DNA from: Pipra filicauda
Lineage: Eukaryota; Chordata; Aves; Passeriformes; Pipridae
Length of the DNA stretch: 64,000 nucleotides
Assembly: GCF_003945595.2 (NCBI RefSeq)
Contig: NW_024104420.1
Span: 3,532,201 to 3,596,200, forward strand
Reading direction: 5' to 3'
The notes beneath the pieces are model-generated. The model made no database searches. It worked only from the letters and a program-made list of their open reading frames with translations, and was not told the DNA's origin. Below, piece after piece: positions 36,880 to 48,600 of this stretch; within the stretch, counting starts at the first letter, position 1, and each line of letters starts with the position of its first letter. The position numbers were made by a program, and so were the translations under genes.

Positions 36880-39800
36880 GAATTTTCTAGTTTATCAGCT
36901 CTGTTACTTGTATTACAAATATGATTTGGAGGATAATGACATATATACGTGAAATCAGAACCCATAACTTTCTCACACATTGAGTTTTGTACACTCAAAA
37001 ATGAGATGCTAATGAATAATTGATAGTTATTTGCAGAAATTATTCAACAAGCGATCCGAAGTTATGAAACCTATAACAGAAACATTCCATAGTCTCTTTG
37101 TTACCTGTTTCTAAGAGATAAGAAGATTGTAGCTGATGCTGAGGACATATAGCACAATTCCTGCTCTTTGTGCTTGGCAAAATGGCTTCTCCTGACAATT
37201 GTCCTTGAAAACAATGAGCAATAGACACATTGCTTTTTGATAATTCACTGTTAATGAAGGAAGTAAAATTCAGAATATGTTATTTATAATCGGTTCATTC
37301 AACCCCAGTTGGATGAAATTTATTCAATGATTTTTACTCATTAAAGTGAAGGAAGCAAGTACTGCATACTTCCCTCTTTATACTAAGGAGTCTACTTTAT
37401 TTGCCATCTAGTTAATTTCTTTATACTTCCAGCTCTTTCTGCTCTCCCATTCCATCACAGACACATTTCAGACTTGGTAGCTATTTATTAAACACATGTT
37501 TTTTCACTGAATTTCTGATTCACTGTGCATACAATAGGAAAGATGAAAATAAAGGAAATCAGCATGTACTCTTATATTGATAATCACCATGAATCTCTAT
37601 TGCTAACATTTTGGTTTAATATTTATGTTGGAGGACAGTTCAGTACTGATGAAAGTGAGACATGAGTAGATCTCTTCAGTCTCACTATGCTGGATGCAGA
37701 GAATTTACTTTCTCTGTGAAATTAATTTTATCAACCATCCAATCTGATTCCCATAAGCTTTGAGGACACTTTGCTGTTAAAGAGCAGGCTGGTGATCACA
37801 CACAAAAAACATTTCTCCTGAATGCTCTGCAGACAATATTCTGCTTGGCTTATCAAGCCTGGGAACAGGAGGAGAAGAAAAAGCAGTGTTTTCTAGACAT
37901 TTTAGAGAGGTTTCATGTGCATTAAAAATCTACCTAGAAAACTCATGCTTATGTTACTCAGCTAATAAAATATTCAATTTTTCTGCTATAAAACTGTAGT
38001 AGTTCTGAGTATGGAATTATTCTACTGCCATTTCACTCAGCCCACACTTCATTCAATTACAATTATTTTTACGCAGGCAGAAATGCAGAAGGTTGACAGC
38101 TCAGTAATCTATAGGATGTGGTGGGTAGAAAAATATCTATAGTAAGTCATGCCAAAAGATGATTAGAAATCCTGACTTATTCTACAATTCCATTTTTTTT
38201 GGGGGGGGGATTTGTTTTTTGGAGGGGCCTTTTTTTGCTTTTTTGTCTGGAAAAGATGTCATTTAAAAAAGATAAGGGAAAAAGATTTTCATGAACTTAT
38301 CCCTCAGTCTCATTTAAGAGACTCAGATAAATTGGGGCCAGAATATGAATCATATTTTAAACAATCAAATTCAGTTGAGAGCCTACAAACTCATCTTTGG
38401 TTTGGATATCTCTGCTTGAAAAACCTTCTAATGTATTGATGAGAGTTAATACTTTTTAAATTAGTAAAAGGCAAGGCAATAAAGTTCTTGGAACATTTTG
38501 CCAGCCATAAATTGATGGGGTTTGTCTGTTTTCCAGCAATTCACAATACCACACTGCCTCAATTCAATTAGTTTGGTTAAAAGACATTTTTCTTGCTATA
38601 AATGCTTCACAATTGTGGAAATACCTGTAACTTAAACAGGATTACACATGATTGGTATTTATGGGTCAGTCTTACAGTATTGGAAATTGAATTTCCAAGA
38701 CCCAGACTTTCATAGTTTTTAAAGGTCTTTCTGCAGAACAGGAGATTTGCTGACTGAAGTAATTCTCAATTGACAGCTCTTTAATAGCTCTAAGTCTAAG
38801 GCCATTCCTAGAGGACAGATGTTTGCATCTTGAAAACCAACACCATTACCAATAGCAGAAGTAAAGACTTTATACAGAAAGTCAAAACAGAAGACAGTAT
38901 AAAAGATAATGAATCACTGCATCAACACAGGTGAAGTATTTTGGAAAGCACAAGACAATCAACTGGTACAAGCCAGTCATAACTGTCTCATATTCACTTT
39001 CTTCTAGAGTGATTCCCTGACACTTTGCTGGGTTTCTTTGCGTTCCCTCTTATATGCTCAACTTTTATCAACATTACAAGAGACAACTACTGGTAATACA
39101 AAAGCTACAAATAATATAAATTCAATTCCCAGTAATAAAAAACTGAGATACTATTGTAAACTTCCTAGGTATATAAAAATGTCAACTCTATCATTTAGTG
39201 GCCAAAAGGAAGGAGGGTGGGAATATAGTGACATGTGCCAGATAATATGATCCAAATTTTGATGTTTGGAGAGTGAAAAAGGCTCAGATGTCATACTATG
39301 TCAAACAGACAAGAAAACTGGGAAGACAGCAGGAAGAATTGGTGTATTAATATCAGTCTGAGTGCACTTCTAAGCAGAAGATATTGTCTTTTTTTTCACA
39401 CAAATAAATGTATACTTTTTTGGTTTAAATGTACAGGAAGATTAGGCAAAAAATATATACCTTTATTGACAGTACTTCTAGGACCACAGAATAAGTGTAG
39501 GTCTATGTACTGGAAAACTCACACCTTCAGAGAGTTTTCACAAAAATGGGTCAAGCTACCAGACCTGACTGAGATGGAAGTCTTGAAAAGAGAAACCTGA
39601 ACTGCAGGTGTATACACAGGTAAGGAAGTTTTGGAAGCATTCCTGGGGTTTTCCATATTTGGAACATTTAGACAAAATTAGCAGCTGAATGCAATTATTT
39701 TTCTCCTCTGAATGTTCGCTGCTTAAGTCATCTCATCTGTGTGACAAATACTGGTAGCTGGATGCCTTTGTCTCAACACTGTATAGACAGGCAGTGAAAA

Positions 39801-40015
39801 CGTCACACTCCAGAAACTCCCATTTGCAACTGCCAAGATCTCATTTCCAAGAAGGTGAAAATCCACAGCTGTTCCATATTGCAAAAGCTTAATGTACAAG
39901 GTACGTTTAGCCCATTTAAAACTCTGATTATCTAATTATTCAAGAAAAAAATAATTAGAAATTAAATACAAATAGAAAAGTGACAGAACACATTCAAATG
40001 ACTGAAGATACAACT
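36880..40015. other. Non-genic stretch, no recognised gene
   Basis: Nothing classifiable except a T8G9 homopolymer junction at 38193-38209 and T/G-rich sequence after it. Small open frames at 38212-38439 and 39038-39600 have no recognisable similarity. Confidence 0.6.
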
Positions 40016-40378
40016 GAAGATGGGTCCAGAGGAGGACCATGATGATAATTAGAGGGATGTAACATCATTTCTATGAGGAAAGGCTGAGAGAGTCCAGGCT
40101 GTTCAGACTGGAGAGAAGAAGACTCCCGGGAGACCTTATAGCATCTTCCAGTACCTGTAGGGGTTTATAAGATGCCAATAAAATTCTTAGCACGGCCTGT
40201 AGTGATAGGACAAAGGGTAATAGTTTTAAACCAAAAAAGTATGGATTTAGATACAAATAAGGGGATGAAATTTTTTGATGAGGTAATGAAACACTGGCAC
40301 AGGTTGCCCAGAGGGGTGGTAGATGGTCCATCACTGGAAATATTCAAATTTAGGTTGATAGGGCTCTGAGCAACTCAT
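40016..40378 (+). mobile_element. CR1 LINE fragment lacking its 3' tail
   Basis: Plus-strand sequence from tgggtccagaggaggaccat through a ctatgaggaaaggctgagag block to a gaaacactggcacaggttgc block and gggctctgagcaact follows the C-terminal ORF2 part of CR1. Translated in the right frames it gives pieces such as FDEVMKHWHRLPRGVVDGPSLEIFKFRL (split here: MKHWHRLPRGVVDGPSLEIF in 40262-40347). The match stops at gagcaact before the usual ATTCTATG tail. CR1 copies normally keep the 3' end, so the tail was probably deleted after insertion. A (TA)14 run begins about 60 bases further on. Internal deletions are also visible. Confidence 0.88.
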
Positions 40379-40436
40379 GAAGGGATGGGTTTTTAAAATT
40401 ATATTTGTGTCACTTGTCAATACTAGTGTTAAGAAA

Positions 40437-40440
<4 letters not shown>

Positions 40441-40468
<28 letters not shown>
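40441..40468. repeat. (TA)14 microsatellite
   Basis: Fourteen perfect TA units, just after the 3'-deleted CR1 fragment. Likely length-polymorphic. Confidence 0.97.
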
Positions 40469-40471
<3 letters not shown>

Positions 40472-43400
40472 CAGAAAAAACTTAAATGCACTTATTTATT
40501 TTTAGGCTACTCTTCTATTTAGATAAAATCAATATGTGGCAGCAAGATAACAAAGATGTCTAACTAATGCTGATGCCCAACGATTAAATAACGAGTTTAT
40601 GAGTAAGATTTCATTCACTGGTCAGAAAAACAAAGGCAAAATATTTATACCAGTCATCTCATATTACATTTGTTTATTATGAACCAATATTTCTGAAGCT
40701 CACAATTCGTGGGATACTTAACAGGTGCTTAAAAATTGACAGCTGAATTATATTCTCCTTAATTTGCATTAGAAATTATATGTCACTGATTTTTGTTTGC
40801 TGTGCAGGAAATGATTCATCTTTGCATCAAACAGATCACTAATACAAATTACCACATATTGATGGATACAGATTTCCAGCACTTTACATAAATATTCAGC
40901 ATCTCAACAGAAACCGAGACGTGGGTAGTCTGAGGCTCTGCACCACATGAGTAATTTATTTTCATGTGCTGGAGACTCTAATCCCATAAAATTATTGCCC
41001 ATAAGTAGAATAGAGCTCAAAAATATAGGGGGAAATAAAATAAAATAAAATTAAAATAAAATAAAATAAATAAAACAAAAACTCACCAACAAACAGATCC
41101 AATTTGATTTGCCATTAATGCATTATTTTAGGGCTGTACATGAGTATCTAAGCCACTTTATCGTATGTGTTATTTTGACATGCAGTCTTTTTGCATACAA
41201 CTACATGATCTCTTAACAAATCAATTTTACAGTACAGTACCTTAAGACTTCACATGATGAAGACGCAAGCAACTGAAGAATCTACATACTATTAGCAAGA
41301 GGTTGCAAGAACAAGAATGCATGCCAATCCTCTCCACTGATTCTTGCATTGTCTGTTATCGATATTTTAAAAGCTGCATGAGAACATGATAACTTCTGGA
41401 GTTGGTTTTCAATGTACTCATTTCCTATTTTCCTTAACAGCCTTTCACATTTCAGTGCAATAAAATTCCCTCTTTCTTCTACAAATCCACTAGTGAACTG
41501 AAAAACTGAGATGAAGCTCAGTGTTTCCTACCAGGTTTAAGACAACAGACACCTTAACTATTATCTGCTCTTGAGCTAATAGTGGATGTGCTAAAGTTGT
41601 TTTTAAGGCCTGAAGAATAGCCAGTTTATCCTGTTTCTCAGAAAGACTCAGGAGCTAAAAAATTTAATCACTTTAACAATCACTTCCCACTCATAAATAC
41701 CCATCTAGCTAGATGCCCCACATTAGCACCTATTAGCAAAATAGGTCCAAAAAGCAGAACAGATGGAGTTGTTTTCATGCTCTCCACCAAAAGGCTAGAT
41801 AGAAAGGAGTATCATTTTCACACCATTTTCCTATTACTAAGTATGACAAAAAACAACAATGAAGACGAATGTCAATGCCTCTAAAAGGATTTTTGCAGGT
41901 GAAAAGAATCACATGACTTCAATTAATCTCTGTATCTGCCTTAGGATATATTTCACATTAAGCTCCACATTCTAATATTCCCTCATATCTTATTTTAAAT
42001 CCTGCAGAGCATGTACATCATGCACTTTCGTCTTCTGCTTTCCTCATTCATGTGAACATATGCTTCTTTACATTTTGGCAGTTCTTCAAATGGGATCATT
42101 TGAAAAAGACACAGTTAATGACTTTACCCTTTCAAAACAAAATACTTCACCTTTTCAAAATTTGGAACAATTTTGTTAACGCTGACAACCACTTCTGTTA
42201 GCCAGACCAGCCATTCATATAGATTATCATTTTTAAGGCTAAAAAAAAAATCAAAAAATCATCCAAAACTGCCACACATATGCCTGGAACATAAAAGGAT
42301 ATCTTAACAAAACAGATGTCTTAACAGAAATTCTTCCATAAGTCTAAAAAGCATCATCTTAGAGCAGCTTTTATCTTCACCATCAACACAAATTCTTTCC
42401 AATATGTTGCCACTAACCACCAGAAAAAGGAACACTGAAAATAGCTCAAATTCTGACTTTTAGCCAGTGACAAGTTATATAAGATAAGCACCTCCAAAAT
42501 ACATATACAAATAAAAGTAGCAAATAAATTCTAAAAGATTGATGAATGAAACAACGGTAAGAAACATTCCTACACTGCATTCAAAAGTGTGTGGATCAAA
42601 CAGCTACAAGTTAAGACTACAATAAGTAAAAGTTCATATCAGTATTTGTATCCCTTCTAACTGTAAAAAAACCCAAACAAATAAACAAACAAACAATAGT
42701 TCCAAGTTAAAAAAGTTTTGATCTAGCTCTTCTCATACTTTTGTGGAAACTCACCAAATTCTTCCAATGTATGTGTTAGTACAGTATACAATTACAGTGA
42801 TGTTAAGGTATATTTTTGCCCCCTATACTTCAATGAAACTTTCAGATTTTATCTTTCATCCAGTGTCTTGTAGCCTTCATGTCAAACTGGAGCAGGAGAA
42901 CCGCACTCAGAAATAATACAGTCATGTTCAGAGCCATTTCTATTTTTACTGATGATGGCTAGGAATCAAGAGCTAGCTAGACTTTAGCAGGAAAACTGGA
43001 GACAGAACACTTACTGCAAGGAACAGCATTTTTCCTTTGACTTAGAAAAAAAAAATGAAAAAGAAATTGAGATATACACATTAACCAATATCTCTGTTTC
43101 AATATATATAGTGAAAAGGGTATTCTCCAACAGATTTGTGATTAGCAAAACTTTTTCTCAGTCTGCTTAAAATACAAAACAGCATTTGGGAACTAAGAAA
43201 ATATTGTATCCCTTATCAGATGTTTGGCCTCTGATTTTTAAAGCTCTGTCCCTAAGCTTCTTTTCTTCCACCAATTGCAGTGGATCAGTGGCAAAAATGT
43301 AGCAGAGATCTCCTCCTCATTGTCACTTCATGCATGCTTGCAAGTCCAGATGTTCCTCTATATTTCTCTTCTTGCACAGTAAACCACATTGCCATTCATA

Positions 43401-45448
43401 AAGGAGCTACAAAGCATGACTTACCATCCCTCCCACCACTGATTCTCAAATGGTCTGCTAGTCACCTGATCTCTTTCTCCTCAAGCGGTATTTTTTCAAG
43501 AAAATCCTTCAAGGCTCAGAAGTCAGCGTACAAATAAAAGTAAAAGAGAAGCAACTATAAGGTCTGAGAGAAAATGAGAGAGAGAAAGAAAGAAACATCA
43601 TTCAGCATCACAATGATCTCATTTGTAAATCTGTGAGATGATTTTGTCAGTAGATGCTCATCTTTCTGAGTGCAAATTTTCTCAGACATTTTTCCCTGCA
43701 CTCTGGATGACCTGCTGTGGTCTAGAATAAACCTTAGTAGAGTACCTCTTTCCTCATTTTCCTACATGTTTCTACTAGGAGATATAAAAATGATAAATGC
43801 CTAATAGTGTTTTAAATATATTTATTGAAACTGAAGCTGATTCCTATGCAGCATTTCACAGCATCACCACTATCTCAGCTCCTGGAAAAACACAGTAAAA
43901 GCTAGGCCTGGGCTGAGTGGCTATAAATGGCAAATTTTTGTAGTAAATCTTTCCTACAAACCTTCCATTCATTCCTATTCCTATTAAAGAGGACCTGCTT
44001 TGAATTATCATCTCAAAGAATGTAATCTTTTCCTCATTTTTGCCTTCCTCATTTTGTCTCAGCAAAATAAATTCAAAACTGAAGCCTGGAAATCATGGGG
44101 AAGAATGAACCTATTTCCTTTTCACAAAAAAAGGGGACACAGGGGTTGCTTCCCCCACTTGGAGTGAGATAGAAAGCACCTTTGAAGTCTCCCACTCCTC
44201 AAGATTTGCCTCTGACAGGGGGTTGTTTATACTCATGCATAGGGCCCCAGAAAGATAATCACTGTGCTTTCCAATACTTGCAATGTCTTTAAGGAGAAAG
44301 ATATAAATTTGAACTTCCTCTCACAAATTAGTTATTTGAATCTATGTATTTTATGTCTAGACTTAGAGTGGGCTGCTGGGAGAAAAGGAGAGCTACCTAT
44401 GCCATTTTTGTATAGGTAATTAGTTCTTCCTTACTGTGGCATTCAGATCATTTCCATTTCAACACCACTCCTGTTTAAGTCTGTCTGTCTGCTTCCTATC
44501 ACCCCTTTAGGTAACTTACTAGCACCAATAATCATATTTAAAATAAAAAAAAGGGAAAGAAAAATATTTTTTCTAACAAGAGGCAATTTTATTGTTGATG
44601 TTTTAGTCTAAACTTCTGTATTCTTCAAGAAACTTACTTGGTATTTTCCAGAATATTTTTCTGAAAAATATTTTTCCTTCATTGGAAATATTTTATTTTT
44701 CTATATTCATTCAAAATATTTAAAATAACTATTCATCAAGTCAGGCTAAAGCACTAGTGTGTACCAACAAATGTAAATAAATTCACAGCTATAAAACCAT
44801 AAAAGTGAAAGGGAAGGCTTACGTAAGATAAAACATACATGAACAAGAAGCACAGGTGGTAGGAAGATCAGAGTAACGAAACAGCATTCCTTGGCAAATA
44901 TTTAGCTATACTACTTAAAGCTTTTCACCAGTTTAGCTAACCAGGTGGGAGCTGTACACATACATCAGAAGGAAATATGCTGCTATGACATTGATAACAC
45001 CACAAGGGGCAGTGAAAAAGAGGATAAAAATCAATAGAAGAACATTGCAGGTGAATCTGCCAACTTAATAATCAAAGTAACTTAATAACATTGTTCAAAT
45101 TAATACCATTGCATTGTTAAAAAGTGGTTTGCTGAAATCCATGGGAACATACTGATAAGTATGAAGTTCCAATGGTAACCAAGCAGGAAAAATCTCCTTG
45201 ATCTCTCTAAAATTTCTCAGCAAGTCCCATCATTGCTGACATAAATTTTTTGGATCACATACAAAAATACAAGCTCTACCTCACTCAGTGTAGCTATTGA
45301 CATCTATTTATGATGTATGACTAATGTCATCACTTCATGCTCTATGAAAAAACCTTTTTCTTAAAAAAAAATGGGCTGCCGTATTGTGCCTTAAAAAGAA
45401 AATTATACCAAGAGTCAGAGCAAAAGTACTCAAATCTTATCAAGCCTA
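40469..45448. other. Non-genic stretch, no recognised gene
   Basis: Contains a TAAAA-type repeat (41032-41080), an AAAC-type patch (42669-42695) and a near-perfect 21-base palindrome at 44652-44672. No exon or dispersed repeat recognised. Confidence 0.6.
41032..41080. repeat. (TAAAA)n-type simple repeat
   Basis: About nine AAAAT-type pentanucleotide units with a few interruptions, ending in taaataaaacaaaa. Confidence 0.92.
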
Positions 45449-45605
45449 AATTATAGAAGTTACAGAATCATTAGTCTCCTCAAAAGCATCCAAACCTCTC
45501 AGCCAAGTCCTTTGTCAGTGATTTTATGTCACATTTACTACTGCTGTGAAGCATCAGGACCTTGGAGTATAGCACTCTTACCAACTGAGGAACAGCTGAA
45601 GAATG
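45449..45605 (-). mobile_element. Probable older tRNA-headed SINE with CR1-like tail
   Basis: On the minus strand a tRNA-like 5' part reads tgttcctcagttggtaagag followed by tgc, tatactccaaggtcctga. This agrees with the D arm and A box of tRNAs (CTCAGTTGGT-AGAG) and with the CCAAGGTC segment of tRNA-Ile, less about 7 bases in the anticodon region. The B box is not clearly kept. About 70 bases of body separate it from a 3' end (45480-45449) reading ctaatgattctgtaacttct, which resembles a CR1 terminal repeat. Plus-strand agagttacagaatcattag-like wording parallels agaatcatagaatcattag of CR1 tails. It may be an old TguSINE1 relative or a different SINE family. A chance match is possible for the head, less so for the tail. 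Confidence 0.45.
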
Positions 45606-48600
45606 TAGCATCTGCTTTAGAGAGCAAGTGAAAGTGCCTGACTTACACATAATATTAATATTCAAACCACAACCATGAGAAGCCAGTGAAAAAAGTATTT
45701 TATACTTGAAGGTTAACAAGGCCAAAGGACTTCAGGGGACAAATAATTTCACAGGAGAATCGATTGTTGAGGTAGACATAACAGAATAAAACCACTTACA
45801 TAGCCTTTTGTTTAACCTTTCCAAGCACTTTGGAAATCTCTTCAATTCTTCCTGTCTGTGACAGATTTTATGGGCAGATTTTAGAAGAGACTTGCCAATT
45901 TCTTCAGTAATTCCAGACACTGAGGTCTCTAGATACTTGAGATGACTCATAATTGTAATACAGATTTCACTCATAATTGTTAATACATATTTTACTCAGT
46001 TCTGCAGCCAGAATTTTATTAACTTCACTGTCTCAGTCAGATGAATTAAATACTACTCACTAGTAAAGATTCTTTTTTAAATTGAATTAACAGTGCAGAA
46101 ATTTCTATGAGTGGTTCTTTCTATTGACCTGGTTCAGAAAATATCTCTCACAATAGCTTCCTAACGGATAATTTCTTGGATATTAAAGCTAGCTTTAGCA
46201 AATAGCCTACAATCTGTTGTATCCTTTCCTCAGCGCGTTCAGAAATATTTTCTGGATACTGCTGTAGAAAAGAAAGGGTGTGCTCACTAGCAGTCGCATA
46301 ACTAGTACAGTAATTCCTCTTTTCTACCCCTTGTTATGTCCTCATTTTATCAATAAACATATTTAGTAATAAAATTACAACCTGCTCATTGGAACAGTCT
46401 TTCTTTTAATTTTCAACTGATCTACCAACAATTTTCACTTTCTGAGCATTACTCATTCATGGCTTTACTTACTAGTAAAACTATTCTTCTTCAGTAGTTC
46501 TGGACTTTGAAAATAGAGCTGCAGAGAACCTAGTGCTTCAGAACATATTAAGGGTAGTAAGTAGCCATCAGGGAAGGAACTTTTAACTTATGTACTGAGT
46601 TATTTGCATAAATCAAAAACTAAAACACTCTTGCCTGACAGTATTACTTTTACAATCAATAAAAGAACTCAAGAGAATACATTAGATATCTCTTCAGAGT
46701 ATCAAGCAAAAGCATCAAGAATTCCTGCATAGAAGCACGGGAATAAGCATGAAGGAATTTATTTCAGTGCAAAAGCTGAATTGTTTCTTTAAAATACTAA
46801 GCCCTTGAGAGAGGAGAGAAAATTAACATTTAAATCGTTGAAACTCTAAATGTTCTCCCATAAATCCGAAGACAGAAGTACACTATTTCCCTGGGCTGTG
46901 AAAAATAACCATATAGAGGAAATATTTTCAAACAATATTAAAAAATAAGCTTAAATGTTAATGATCTTGGTCCAGCTATTCTCAAAACAAAAGCTACAAG
47001 ATAGTATAATTATACAAGAAATGTCATAGAAGCAGACTTATGCAAAATTAATGACAATAAATTAAAACTATATAGAAAAGACCATGTCCTTGATGATTTG
47101 AAGAAATAAACAGGCCTTAGTTAAGATGACATCACAAATGAAAAATAGAACGGGATTACAAAAGGATATTGCAAATAATGAATAAAGAAAGAGATCCTAA
47201 AACATAAAATTAATCACTTATCCAAAGTCAATTTAAAAGTGTTTTCCACCATCAACAAGACAACAAAAGTGATAAAACCTGAAAGATATACAATAGTCAC
47301 ATGAAAATAAATGCAGGAATCTTAAAAAGCAGAGAGCTTTAGCACAAATCAATTGTTGGCTGATATCAACAAGACTACAATAGCATTTCTAACCAGAATT
47401 TTTTCATCCTGACTCCTTTAACACCTACACATGGTTTTGTTTTCCACAAACTGGTATTTTTAATATAGGGGGGTTTTAACATTTTATCTTCTTTAACATT
47501 TTAGCTTTAACCACTATCATTAAAGGTCAGACTTTATGGAGTTTTTCTTGAATATTTTCACCTCCTCAGAGAAGGAATAAGTTATTTGATCGTGCTTTTA
47601 CTTCATGTTGACAGGCTATTTACTTGATGGGAAGTCAGAAGGTTCCTGGTTCAAACAGATTGAAATTCGTTCCCACTAATTGTTGCATTAGCAAGCAGAA
47701 CAATTTGATATAACTGATACTCATCTTTTTTTCTCAGAAGAAGAGTATGAAATCTGTTATAATAGAACAACTAGAACCGATTCCCTACGGATCAAGTGAC
47801 TGCTTGCTCTACACTCTTATATTGATCTTCTGCAGTGGTTCAATGGAGACTGAGACTCTTTGAGAGTTAGACTCAGTCTCTCTCAAATAAAAAATGGGCT
47901 CCTAAAGGGGACCAGAAAGATATGCTTATTACCTCTTATAATAAAATAGAAGAAGAAGATACTGCATTTTATATTAGAAAAGACTCTTACAGGTGTAAGA
48001 GTATAAGGCAGGTGTTTCTTCTTGGAGATTAGTATTAATAGGGTACAATTATGTAAGTCATTAATCAAAACAGAGAGATCAGACCATTTTTTATTGATTT
48101 ATCATTCATCTGCATCATAAACTTCTCTTCACTTTAAATATAAACAAACTGTGTCTTTGGGGGGGTTGGTCTTTTTACATTAAGTGCAAAGTAGAGAAAA
48201 AGATATGTTCATTGAGAAAAAATATCTAATGGAGATAAAGAGCAAGAGGAAACACAGTTTAAGCTAAAGTATATGAGGATAAAATCTGTGTTCTCATAAA
48301 CATCCTGTAGTCTCCCTGCACAAACACATTCTGGTAATGGTTCATGAAATGCTTATGTGAATGATGAATTCCTAAAAGATATAATGATTCCTACATGAAA
48401 ACCACTTACCTCTTTGAAAAGAAAACCATTGCCAAATTGAGATGTAATGCTTAAACACAGGGGAAAAAAAGATAATAAGCTCTAATATGAGTATTGGGTC
48501 AACATTTCCAACAGCTCTTTAGCAAGTGCCAAAGGACTGAAGTAGACTGAGCAAATAAAAATACACAGAAAGACAAACACCATTAACTTGACTTGAACTC

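Noticed and set aside
45732..45974. 80-codon minus-strand frame, helical and Lys/Glu-rich
   Set aside because: Composition is protein-like but there is no family match, no neighbouring exon and no supporting signal.
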